Shown: one piece after another, positions 10,926 through 20,931 of the stretch
How the letters are laid out: every line of letters begins with the position of its first letter
How positions within the stretch are numbered: the stretch's first letter is position 1
Source of the DNA: Tetragonia tetragonoides
Taxonomy: Eukaryota; Streptophyta; Magnoliopsida; Caryophyllales; Aizoaceae
Assembly: GCA_038025085.1 (NCBI GenBank)
Contig: CM076148.1
Span: forward strand, 30,982,501 to 31,046,500
Length of the DNA: 64,000 nucleotides
Reading direction: 5' to 3'
The notes under the pieces: generated by a model
Told to the model about the DNA's origin: nothing
The model's database searches: none
Seen by the model: only the letters and a program-made list of their open reading frames with translations
Translations under genes and position numbers: made by a program

Positions 10926-12290
10926 TCAAGTGAAAGTGAGATATTGCAATGCACCAGCAAGACTACTGTAGAGAGAAGGATCCTCAACTGGAGAACCCGA
11001 AGGACCAAGTTTGGACTTCGTATCAACAGGGGTGGTGCAAGGCTTGCAATTGGTCATATTGGCACGATCAAGTATCTCAAGAGCATACTTTTGTTGGGAG
11101 AGGAAAAGACCGTCCTTGGTGCGGGTTGCAGCGATCCCAAGAAAATAGTGTAGAGGACCTAAATCACTCATGGCAAACTCAGAACTGAGAGAGGAAATTA
11201 TACGCTGTAGAAGGGTGTCTGAGGAAGCTGTGAGTATGATGTCATCAACATAAAGTAATAAGAATGACATGTCATTCTTGTGGCAGTAGATGAAGAGAGA
11301 AGAATCGGAGACACTATGTTTGAAGCCGATGCGGGCCATATACTCAGAGAATCACTGATACCAGGCACGGGGAGCCTTTTTGAGGCCATACAGCGATTTG
11401 CGGAGACGACACACATAATCAGGATGAACAGGATCAACAAACCCAGGGGGTTGATGCATGTAAACGGTCTCCTGTAGGGTCCCATGGAGAAAAGCATTTT
11501 TCACGTCCAATTGATGGATCGGCCAGGAACGGGAGAGGGCAAGGCTTAATACAGTGCGAATGGTATCTGGTTTGACAACTGGACTGAAAGTTTCATCACA
11601 ATCAATACCAGGACGTTGAGACTTACCATTGGCAACCATACGAGCCTTGTATCGCTCCAGGGACCCATCAGAATTGAATTTGTGCTTGTATAACCATATA
11701 GAACGTACCACATTAACCCCGGGAGGGCGGGGTTCCAAGACCCAAGTTCCGTTTTTAATAAGAGCATCATATTCGGCCTGCATGGCCGTACGCCAGTTAG
11801 GATCCTTGAGGGCTTGAATATGTGAACGAGAAATAGGTGAAAGGGTGGAGGTAAGAAGGTTAAGTTTTTGGATAGGTTTAAAAATTCCATTTTGACCCCG
11901 GGTAACCATGCGGTGAGTGGGATGGGGAGGGGGAGGTGGTGGGGGAGGAGGTGTAGAGTTGGTCGATGTAGGGGTGGGAGACTCATTAGAGCCCTGGCCA
12001 TTTATGGGAGATATAGAGGTGGCGGTAGGGCTTGTGGGCGGAGATGGAGTCACCCCCGTAGGGGGAAGAGGCGTATCCACCTGTGGCACCGGGTGGGGAA
12101 CACTCGGAGACTCAAGAAGAGAGCGAGAGATAGGTGAGATATCAGAGGAGACATCCAAAAAGTCATATGTGGAGGGTGGTGTGGAGGAAATAGAAGCAAA
12201 AGGAAATACGGACTCGTCAAACGTGACATGACGAGAGATGGTCAAGACAACGGTAACCCCGATGATTAGCAGGGTAACCAAGGAAGACAC
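10926..12290 (-). pseudogene. copia reverse transcriptase (one in-frame stop)
   Basis: RT is encoded by two same-frame pieces, 11352-12290 and 10926-11339. Motifs in order are [53 protein letters not shown], then a TGA at 11352-11354 (a conserved Arg, CGA to TGA), then SLFIYCHKNDMSFLLLYVDDIIL with the YVDD active site. A Pro/Ser/Thr-rich linker precedes RT. The start of this frame overlaps the integrase frame, so a frameshift lies near 12250-12290. Confidence 0.9.
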
Positions 12291-13647
12291 ATGGTGTGGA
12301 CCTGGGAGCTAATTTGTGAGGGGCGGAGGAAGAGAGATTAGGATAACAGAGACATCCAAAAACCCTAAGATGAGAGTAGGAGACGGGTTTGTTGAAGAGT
12401 TTAGAGAAAGGTATGTCATTTTGGATTGTGGTGGATGGGAGAATATTAAGAAGATGAGTAGCCATGTGGAGAGCTTCAACCCAATAAGTCGGTGGGAGGT
12501 GAGCCTGAAAAAGAAGGGTGCGGACAATATTATTGATGGTGCGTATCATCCGTTCGGACTTCCCATTTTGTTGGGAGGTGCGTGGGCATGAAAAACGAAT
12601 CACCATCCCGTTTGCCGCAAAAAGATCATGAAGTGGGGTATTATCGAATTCACCGCCATGGTCACATTGAAAAGCTTTTATTTCACGATTAAATTGAGTA
12701 TGAACATAAGCACGAAAATGAAGAAATTTAGAGAAAGCATCGGATTTACGGCGAAGAGGATAAACCCACAAAAATTGGGAGAAATGATCTAGAAAAATAA
12801 CATAATATTTTATTCCACTCACACTAGAAATGGGAGAGGTCCAAAGATCTGAATGAATTATATCAAATGGAGACTCTACGACAGACTCAGAACGACAAAA
12901 TGGAAGTCTAACATGTTTCCCTAGTTGACATGCATGACATAAGTTGGAATGTTTGTCCTTTTTATTACAAGAAATAAAACCCCTAGAAACTAAAGACTGG
13001 AGAACTGTGTCGCCCGGGTGACCCAAACGGCGGTGCCAGGTGGAGTGGTTGGTGGTGAGGAGAGCGGTAGGTGGAGCTGCGGAAGGTGTGGGAGTGGCGG
13101 GATAGAGGTCGCCGTTACTATCACATCGGAGTAGCATTTTCCGTGTCAAAAGATCCCTTACAGTAAAGCCATTGGGGTCAAATTCAACAGAACACTTATT
13201 ATCTCTAACAAATTGACGAACTGAAATAAGATTTTTAATAATTTTAGGGGACACAAGCACATTCTGAAGGTAAAGGGGACGATTGGGATTGGGTAAACAA
13301 GTGGAGCCCATATGAGTTACAGGTATCAAGGATCCGTCACCGACTATAACAGAATTAGTGATGCTTTTATTAAAAACAGAATGTAGATTACCTGGTGTGG
13401 ACGTCAAATGGGCGGAGGCCCCTGTATCCATATACCAACCGGCATCACCGGGATCCTGGAGAGAAAGAGTGTTGAAGGCTTGCGAAAGGGAAGTGGTAGG
13501 CGCAATTGGAGCAGCATATTGGTTGGCGGACGCAGGTGAAAACCAGGTCCATGGTGGTGGGACGGTGGCCGAGAATGCTGAAGGGGTGGCGTGTGGGCCC
13601 CGTCCGAGCAAGCCGGGCGCAGGGGAGGGCGCCGGAAGACGTGCCAA
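12217..13647 (-). pseudogene. copia protease and integrase
   Basis: A 476-codon piece. The protease active site is WYMDTGASAHLT at about residues 71-82. The integrase zinc region is WHRRLGHPGDTVL with CHACQLGKH. The catalytic core includes DIIHSDLW, KAFQCDHGGEFDN and SCPRTSQQNGKSERMIRT. It is in the same frame as gag, separated by one TAG at 13654-13656. It ends by frameshift after [10 protein letters not shown], and the conserved SRHVTFDES motif continues in the next frame. Confidence 0.92.
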
Positions 13648-13653
13648 GGAAGG

Positions 13654-14592
13654 CTAAGGGTTGGCGGGTGAAGTGTTAGGCTGGTGCCAAGTAGGGGCTA
13701 CGGGCCAGGGTGGCGGCCAGTAGAAGGGTAGCCAGACCGGTTGTGCGAGTTGAGTCGCGTTTTGTGAGGTCCTAGCTTGTTGTGGTGTGGAGTTATGGCG
13801 CCCACGACCATTACGACTCCCTTTGTTATTGTTCTTTTTGTTATTGTCGGTGTGCCGGGGCATTGAGGGTGGTGGGGTAGATTGGGCTTCCTGTTGTGAG
13901 AGGGTAGGGGTGAAGAGGATAGTGGAAGAGGATGAGTGATCAGTGTGGGAGGCTATGGTTTGTCGAGGTTTGGAAAGACGTTGTTCCTTGAGGAGGAGCA
14001 TTGGACGAGCTTGAAGAAAAGAGGGGAAAGGATTGCGGTAGCGAATGATGGGTCCCATATGTTCAAATTTTGAATTGAGACCATTTATAAGGTAAGTGAC
14101 AAGATTCTTATCCGGGACAGGGTTGTCAATATTGGCAAGAAGGTCAGAAAGGGTTTTAATGTGGTTGCAGTAGTCATGAACAGAGGACTCACCCATTTCA
14201 ATATTGCAAAGCTCGTTGTCAAGCTGAATGGCACGAGCATCTTTGTTATCGCGAAAGAGGTTTTCAAGACTAAGCCATACCTCACGGGCAGTGCCGCCTT
14301 TCTTGAGAATCATTTGGAGAAGGGACTTGGTGATAGTCCCATACATCCACAATTTGACAATACCGTCAAGACGTTTCCACTCTATGTCAGTTTCTCCCGA
14401 AGAAATGGAAGTGCCGTCAAGATGACCAAGAACCCCAAAACTCAAGCAATGAGTTTCAGATAATTCTCGCCACGCATCATAGTTGAGTTCATCAAGGTCC
14501 AAGATAAGGGGTATATAAGCCTTGATATTATTGATGCCATAAGGCTTTTCAGGAGTGAGTGGTGGAGGAGGGATGGTATTTTCTTCAGCCAT
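13654..14592 (-). pseudogene. copia gag
   Basis: A 312-codon gag-like ORF starting MAEENTIPPPPLTPEKPYG, with the retrotransposon-gag wording LDELNYDAWRELSETHCLSF and VHDYCNHIKTLSDLLANID. The C-terminus is basic and Asn/Gly/Arg-rich (KKNNNKGSRNGRGRHN); no CCHC zinc knuckle is visible. It ends at a TAG (13654-13656) in frame with the protease-integrase ORF. The TAG may be a CAG to TAG change, or could be read through to give gag-pol. Confidence 0.88.
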
Positions 14593-14745
14593 GAGCAGCT
14601 GGAGAGAGAGAGAGGAGCAGGGAGGATGAAGAGTAGAGAGGCAGAGCGGTGAGGTTCACAGTGAGGGGACACAGGCACAGGAGAGAGAGAGAGAGGGATT
14701 AGAGAGAAATTTAGAGAGTGATTAGAGGGAGGTTGAGGGAGAGAA

Positions 14746-14757
14746 TCTCTGATACCA
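14746..14757 (-). other. copia primer binding site
   Basis: The element strand reads TGGTATCAGAGA directly after the 5' LTR, complementary to initiator tRNA-Met. Confidence 0.9.
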
Positions 14758-15020
14758 TGAGAATGAGTGTAATTCCCCTTGAGGGATTAGTGTTGTATTA
14801 GTCTCTTTATATAGTAATTACATGGAACAATCTAGAAGATTACAATAGTATGCAAGTATAATCTAGAATACTCTAAATATCTAGAATACTCTAAGTATTA
14901 TCTAGAATACTCTAAGTATTATCTAGAATACTCTAAGTATAATCTAGAGAAATACAAATATAATTAATGCTCTACATACAAAGAGGAATATTTACATATT
15001 CTGAATTATTTACATTATCA
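14758..15020 (-). repeat. 5' LTR of the copia element (263 bp)
   Basis: It starts TGAGAATGAG next to the PBS and ends …TTATCA before the tttac target duplication. It is 60 bp longer than the 3' LTR because a 20-bp unit around tctagaatactcta is present four times (about 14860-14945). Confidence 0.95.
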
Positions 15021-15479
15021 TTTACGACACCTCCAATCTCACTTTTCTCATTGTTTTCTCTCTCCTCTTTTGATCGTCGGTTTCTCAAGAAGCGTTGTAG
15101 CCTGGCCTCCGACCACCGCTTAGTGGCCGGAGTCCACAAATCTGAGGTCTTTAACCTCGGATGTGTAGTCTTCGTCCACTAAAACCATAGTCGATGGCCT
15201 AGGGTTTGAACTTTGGTGTGAGTGGGAGGAGAGAGAAATGACGGTCGTGACTCGTGGTGCGTGTGGGGTGAGCGTCGGTGACCTTGCCGGTGGCTTGACT
15301 GTTGTCTGAAGACGATGGGGGCGGGGGGTGGAGAGAAAGTGAGAGGGGTGTGTGAGGGGAGGAGAGAGAATGGAGGTGTGGTGGTGCTGAGGGAGGCAAC
15401 AACAGTGGTAGTGGCAGTGGTGGGGGTGGTGGGGGCGGTGGTGCGACGGTGGTGATAGTGCGAGGGTTGGGGGGTTTGT
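15021..15479. other. intergenic; GA/GT-rich simple sequence
   Basis: No gene was found. Purine-rich GTGGTGG/GGGAGGAG tracts at 15220-15470 give a long Ser/His/Pro-rich antisense ORF that looks like low-complexity translation. Confidence 0.5.
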
Positions 15480-15860
15480 TTTTGTAATGAATTTCAATTT
15501 ATAGTTTAATGAATTTGATCTTGTACTTCAATGAATTTGCACTTATTAACTGATGAATTTGCATGTGAAATATAATGAATATGAAAAAAAAGTTGTAGAA
15601 AATTGAAAATAGTGTTGAAGCTACGATTCAAGTATAATGAATTGGTGAGTTTATGTCAATGAATTTGTGGTTTATTATTAATGAATTTACACTAATTGAA
15701 CGATGAAATTTGCAAAACTAATTTTTTTTTTTGATGAAGCTATGGTTATATTATAATGAAGCTGTAATTTTATGTTTATGAAATTGCGGTTTGATTTTAA
15801 TGAATCTGTAATTTTATGTTAATGAAGTTTTGCTTTGCATTTTAATGAATTTATAATTTA
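15480..15860. repeat. degenerate minisatellite, unit near taatgaatttg with 20-30 bp spacing
   Basis: The word aatgaattt/aatgaatct/aatgaagtt recurs roughly every 20-30 bp about 14 times, with variable AT-rich spacers. It is followed by direct repeats of aagaggggtt.gtatg (15904-15945). No ORF is present. Confidence 0.65.
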
Positions 15861-16432
15861 TCATGACCATCAGATCAAACTGATCTAAGGGCTCCTATTA
15901 ATTAAGAGGGGTTGTATGGTTTATATACTAAGAGGGGTTTGTATGTGACCATTTTCCTAAATTGAGAATTAATAGTCACTTAGATGGAACAAGTTCACAC
16001 AATGGTTCTTACATATGTGACTAGTAATGTAATAAAGGCCTAAATAAAGCAATGGAGAAGGCAGTACACACAAGATTTGTTGAACGTGGAAATCCTCTTA
16101 GATTCAATAAAAGGTAGAATCTCTTCTCTTTAAAAAAAATTTGAAAACTACTTCTCTTATTAGTTCAACAACAATTGATTACACTTAATGATTCACTATA
16201 CTAAAACAAATGATTTTTGAATATTTTGATTTGGCAAAAAGTTGAACATTAATCATGCCGAAAATATCGGTTAACTGGTACTTAGTAAATCAATTTTTAA
16301 TACGGTTACGTGATATACAAAATCTCATTTTTCTTTTGCTTATTTTATTCATGAAAGTGTCTAATATTTGTTTATAAATTATTATTAAATTGTGTCTACG
16401 ATACCGTGGGTAATTGCACTTCTTCAAGGGTA

Positions 16433-16475
<43 letters not shown>

Positions 16476-16843
16476 TACAACTTGGATGTTACAGTGTAAC
16501 AACAATAACAAGTGGGGGCAAAATTGGATTTACAACCATAATTTATTATAACAATCAAGAGATGCCCTGCTTTCCCCAAAAAAAAAAAAAAAAGTATATC
16601 ATGAGATGTAGTACTACTAGTAGTTAAGTGTGTTGTCCAACATGACGTTGAGGATTTGATTTCTATTCGTATTTGGCACTTCTCTCAAATCCCAAGATTA
16701 ATTATTGCTTTAAAGTAAGAGTGTGTTTTTTAGAGTTTACTCGATCAGTATAGTTCAGTTTAACAATGATCTCGTATTAAATACAATGATTTTCAATTCA
16801 TTTAGGTGATGCTCAGTTCAGTTCATTTCAAAAACAAAAATGT
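15861..16843. other. intergenic with (ATT)n microsatellite at 16433-16475
   Basis: No gene was found. The AT-rich stretch contains about 14 ATT triplets and a poly-A run at 16577-16593. Confidence 0.6.
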
Positions 16844-17288
16844 TGGGTGTGTTCATTGTCACTGAACTAAACTAGACTAAAATTAACTCTCCTTAGCTTA
16901 ATTTCACTTAAATTAAATTCAGTTTAGTTCAATTCAGCTCATGTTCAACTTATCACTCCGATAATTTTTTGGTTACGAAATAAATTTAAGATGATATCTA
17001 TTCTATGTCATTGGAAAGATCTCACAACATACTTTCAAATGAGTCTAATATTGAATATATTTAGACGAGTTTTAACTGGTTAAAAGTCAAGTTAAAAAAA
17101 ATCAATTCAATTCAGTTCAACTCCGATCCGTTCAGTTCAGTTCAGTTCAATTTGTTCTAGGTAAAAAGAACGAAGCCTGAACTGAACATATTAGAAATCT
17201 ATGAGAGAAAACATAGATCAATGAACTGAAATGAACTCAACTAAACTAAAATAAACTAATTATTCAATAAGTTGAAAAGAATACACTC
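16844..17288. mobile_element. MITE-like repeat with cagttcagttca ends; second copy at 34850-35095
   Basis: The ends read gggtgtgttc (16844) and gaatacactc (17279-17288), an imperfect terminal inverted repeat. Inside, ttcagttcag-type words on the left half are mirrored by ctgaactgaa words on the right half. A central 170-bp segment (about 16940-17115) is found again in inverted orientation at about 34895-35085. No ORF is present. Confidence 0.6.
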
Positions 17289-17535
17289 GTCTCATAAATA
17301 AATAAATAAATAAAGACAAGAACGAGCAAAAATCCCGATTTTAAGAGCTTACCAAGGCATGAAATGCAGGTGATGATGCATAAAGTAATGAAGTAACATA
17401 CACTACCTAGCTCTAGCACAGATCTCATGCATTCGGTTTGTCTTTATTCTCCTAACTCTGCCCTTTTTTTGCCTTGTAATCGTTACTAATGTCCATCTCT
17501 ATGTTACATATCGTGCTATAATTTATCTGATTATA

Positions 17536-20405
17536 ATGATCATCATGTCAAAATTTCTTTTAGTTTTCTCTCTTGTACTAACAACTTTCTTTTTCTTAGC
17601 ATATTCAAACAACAGTTATAATAATAATGTTCCAGCAATTTTCATATTTGGTGATTCAATTTTTGATGTGGGTAACAACCACTTCAATAAAAATTGTAGT
17701 GCTCAAGCTGATTTCCCACCGTATGGCTTTAATTTCTTCCACCATCCTACTGGTCGATTTACTAATGGTAGGACCATCGCTGATTTTATAGGTATGTTTA
17801 TCACTCTTGGTAATTTTATTTGAGTATTGCTAGTTACAATCTCTTTTTTTTTTTTTTTATCGGAAGAGGAATGGGCGTAATGATAATAAAGAGCTATCTA
17901 AAATATTTTGTGAAAACACTGCACGTATTAGATTTACATTAATTTAATGTGTAATGAGTTATACGTGACCTTAATAATTTTTTTTTTTTTTTTCTTTTGG
18001 TGACAAAAAACATTGGTAAATATTTTCCAATATTCCGGAGCTGGTCCCGAGGTTAAGATTTTGCGCTCATCCTAATCGTAGTTGTGAGAAATCGAACCTT
18101 AGTCCTCCCTACCAAAGTCTTGCCCCTGGCACCACTAAACCAACCCACGATTGGTTACATGACCTTAAGAATTTAGCAACTCATAAAGTTTGGAACATTA
18201 GAAGTAACACTGAAAATATGCTGAACTAGATAAATGTCTGTTTGTTGTAGAATACTCTCGAATAGCTTCTAACTTCATTTCATTACTTGACAATGGCTTA
18301 GGCAAACTCTAAATTGAGATATTCACCGCAGTTACCTCTTTAAACTCGAACCCAACCTGATCTAATTATGACTAACTTTCTAGAAATACTAATTTCACCC
18401 TAGAAAAAGTATTAAAAAAAAAAAAAAAAGATTTGTTTTTTCAATTTTTTTTAATCTTAGAATAATTTTGATTTTTGAGCAAGTGGTTTAGATGATTTTC
18501 ATGTTCGTGCGACTTATAACTCCTGTTACGAAAATGTTGCAGCTCAGTTCCTTGGCTCGGAACCACAAAAGCCATACCTTCAAGTGCAAATGGAATTTCG
18601 AAATGGAAGTACAAAGGGTTACCGGTCCAACGGCATCAATTTCGCTAGTGCTGGCAGTGGCGTTTTGCAAGAAACAAATAAAGATATGGTAAGATCTATG
18701 ACATGCAAGTATTATTGAGGGATATATCATGGTCACAAAAATTTGTACAAGTCCGTAATTATTGATGATATAAGAGTTACTTTGCATAAGTGACATCTAC
18801 CCATCTAAATAGTGACTATATTTTTTTGTGAATTGATCTCGCAAGACTTACTCTTGAAATAACGCTAAATTCAAGAATCAAAATTTTGATAAATTGACCA
18901 CAAGTTTTTTTCCTTTTGGTTTGTGAGCAACTCTAGATAAAAGATAGTATCAATTCAGATAAATTTACATGTAAACTCTTAATAATCACATTTTTTTTGT
19001 TTCCATCACCTTTATATTTGCACTTTTGCAGGGAGTAACATCAATCAAAATCCAAGTCCAACAATTCCAAGCACTAATGCAACAAAACGACATTAACAGA
19101 AAACTTGTTCAAAACTCTCTCTTCTTACTTGAGTCAGGTTCCAATGACATCTTCAACTACTTCCTCCTTTTCAAAACCCCGAACATTGATCCAAATACAT
19201 ATATAAACGCCATGCTAGCTGAAGTTGAAAGCTTTATTACCCAAATCTATCAGCTTGGTGCTCGTCGTCTCGCGATTTTTGCACTTGGTCCTATAGGTTG
19301 TGTTCCTGGAAGAGCTGTTTTGCCTCAAGCTCCTCTTGATAAATGCTTTGGGAAGATGAATAAAATGGCAAAAGATTTTAATTCTGGTCTTGAGAAATTG
19401 GTTAATGATCTGCCATTTAAGTATCCTGGTATTTTGGCTGTCTATGGAGCAGTTTATGATATTGTTCAGCAACTTCGAGCAATCCCAAAACGCTATGGTA
19501 AGTTTTTTCTTGTACCCTTTTCTGTTTTTGTTCAGAATTTGTCAAATCTGTGTGTAAAACTGTAACATGTCACTTTAGGAGGATTTAGGATCAAACATAG
19601 GTAGAATTTACATGTTTTTAATTTACATAGCTATATGTTCATCTTGCATGAACCTTGATTGAAGTGGTTGTCTAATACTTCTTAGTCAATAATACTAAAT
19701 AAACTACTGTCGACTTTATAAAATTCATGAAGAATGATAAGTTGACCGATCGGATAGACGACCCACAAGCACGATATCACAATTTGTCTCACTAATTCGC
19801 AAAAAAAAGAGCAGGAATAGAAAATACGGTTATGAGTTATCCACCTGATGAGTCAATCAAACATTTTCCCAAAATTTATTCAAATACAGAACAATTTATA
19901 ATTCGACAACCTTTAATTTCATGCTATACTTTTCTTTGAAACTACTCTATCCACCCTAAAACCCATGTCAATTTTATTTTTCAAGATGTCCCAAGAATCC
20001 AAGATACTTGCCAAATACAAAGAGGACCTTATCTCAATGTAATTTGGGTAATAAAAATAAATCTGAAGAAAAAAAGTCTGAGAAGTTGGGTAAGCAGATT
20101 ATTGCTTTATTGTAATTTATGCATAGTTAAATTTTTCTTTGACAGGTTTTGTTGAAGTTTCAAGTGCTTGTTGTGGAAACGGACCTCTTGGAGGGACAAT
20201 ACAATGTGGAAAAGAAGGTTACAGATTATGTCACAACCCTAATCGGTTCTTTTTCTGGGATTCCTTTCATCCCTCAGAGCATACTTGCAACCTCGTCGCA
20301 AAAGCTTTGTGGGGAGGAAAACACCAACGAATTCGACCCGTGAACTTGAAGACCTTGGCTAGTCTTGTACCTCAGCCAGCGGCCCAGCACCACCAACTCG
20401 AATGA
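17536..20405 (+). CDS. GDSL esterase/lipase (four exons, 375 aa)
   Basis: Exons by GT-AG sites and frame are 17536-17791, 18543-18688, 19032-19497 and 20146-20405. The protein starts with a hydrophobic signal peptide (residues 1 to about 24), suggesting secretion. It has the GDSL block IFIFGDSIFDVGNN with catalytic Ser41, a PTGRFTNGRTIADFI segment, INFASAGSGVL (Gly block), SGSNDIF (Asn172, oxyanion block) and a C-terminal WDSFHPSEH with Asp328 and His331 completing the triad. Length and intron positions match the plant GDSL family, whose members hydrolyse ester or acyl substrates, often in the cell wall or cuticle. The substrate cannot be told. A second Met (codon 4) is an alternative start. 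The gene is convergent with the Rad60-like gene, 526 bp between stops. Confidence 0.92.
18008..18168 (-). mobile_element. SINE-like fragment in GDSL intron 1
   Basis: On the minus strand the sequence has a pol III B-box-like GGTTCGATTTC followed by gene-unrelated sequence, and ends near a poly-T/T-rich run. It is a tRNA-like degenerate remnant, tentative. Confidence 0.35.
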
Positions 20406-20931
20406 TAAAGTAATACTGTGCTAGAAGAGATTACCATTTCCAACTCTTTAATTTACTGTTCATCAACGGCATTACTCAATTTTGCCGCGAAATTATGGAT
20501 TGAATCCAACTATCATGAAAATCAGACAATATCACTTGCTAATGACATTTCACAACACAAATCGTACGCTACTACATTAATAACATGTTTTAACAAAGTA
20601 GCTAACAGATGTGATTAATTACAGTTCATGGTAATTGAATGTATGAAGATATTGGGGCACAGAATGCACAAGGCAGAAACAAAGCTCAAATTGCTTAAAA
20701 GAGAGATTGAACAAATCATTCTATCAAAGGATATTATTCCACATGTTGTGCACAAGAAGGGAATTGATCTAAGTACGCTAATAATTACAACAAAAACCAA
20801 CCCTTTTTCAATTTTCCATTGTGAATCTGTGATTACTCTGAGGGAAGAAATTAAAAAAAAAATTATGTCAAGAGGATGCTAAGCCGCAGTTTACATATTG
20901 AACAGGAAAGTGCGAGAACTTTCTACCTGGG

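Larger units (their letters stand above)
10090..15020 (-). mobile_element. Ty1/copia LTR retrotransposon, full length, recently inserted
   Basis: A complete element lies on the minus strand. Both LTRs begin tgagaatgagtg and end tacattatca in plus orientation. The 5-bp target duplication is perfect: tttac at 10085-10089 and again at 15021-15025. PBS and polypurine tract are in place. Inside, gag-protease-integrase-RT-RNase H are in copia order. The LTRs differ by about one substitution in 200 bp plus a tandem-repeat length difference, so the insertion is young. The polyprotein is broken by three in-frame stops and one frameshift. It probably belongs to the Ale/Retrofit-type copia group, by overall size and motif wording, but this is an inference. 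Confidence 0.95.

Noticed and set aside
13654..13656. Programmed read-through of the gag TAG in the copia element
   Set aside because: The following bases (CCTTCC) do not match the known CARYYA read-through context, and two other stops in the same ORF look like C-to-T decay; a plain mutation is simpler.
15120..15497. Minus-strand 125-codon His/Pro/Ser-rich ORF
   Set aside because: Pure low-complexity translation of GTGG/GGAG tracts, no domain or promoter context.
20628..20882. Plus-strand 84-codon ORF after the GDSL gene
   Set aside because: Lies in the convergent 3' region between two genes, no family resemblance; the helical look comes from Lys/Ile-rich AT sequence.
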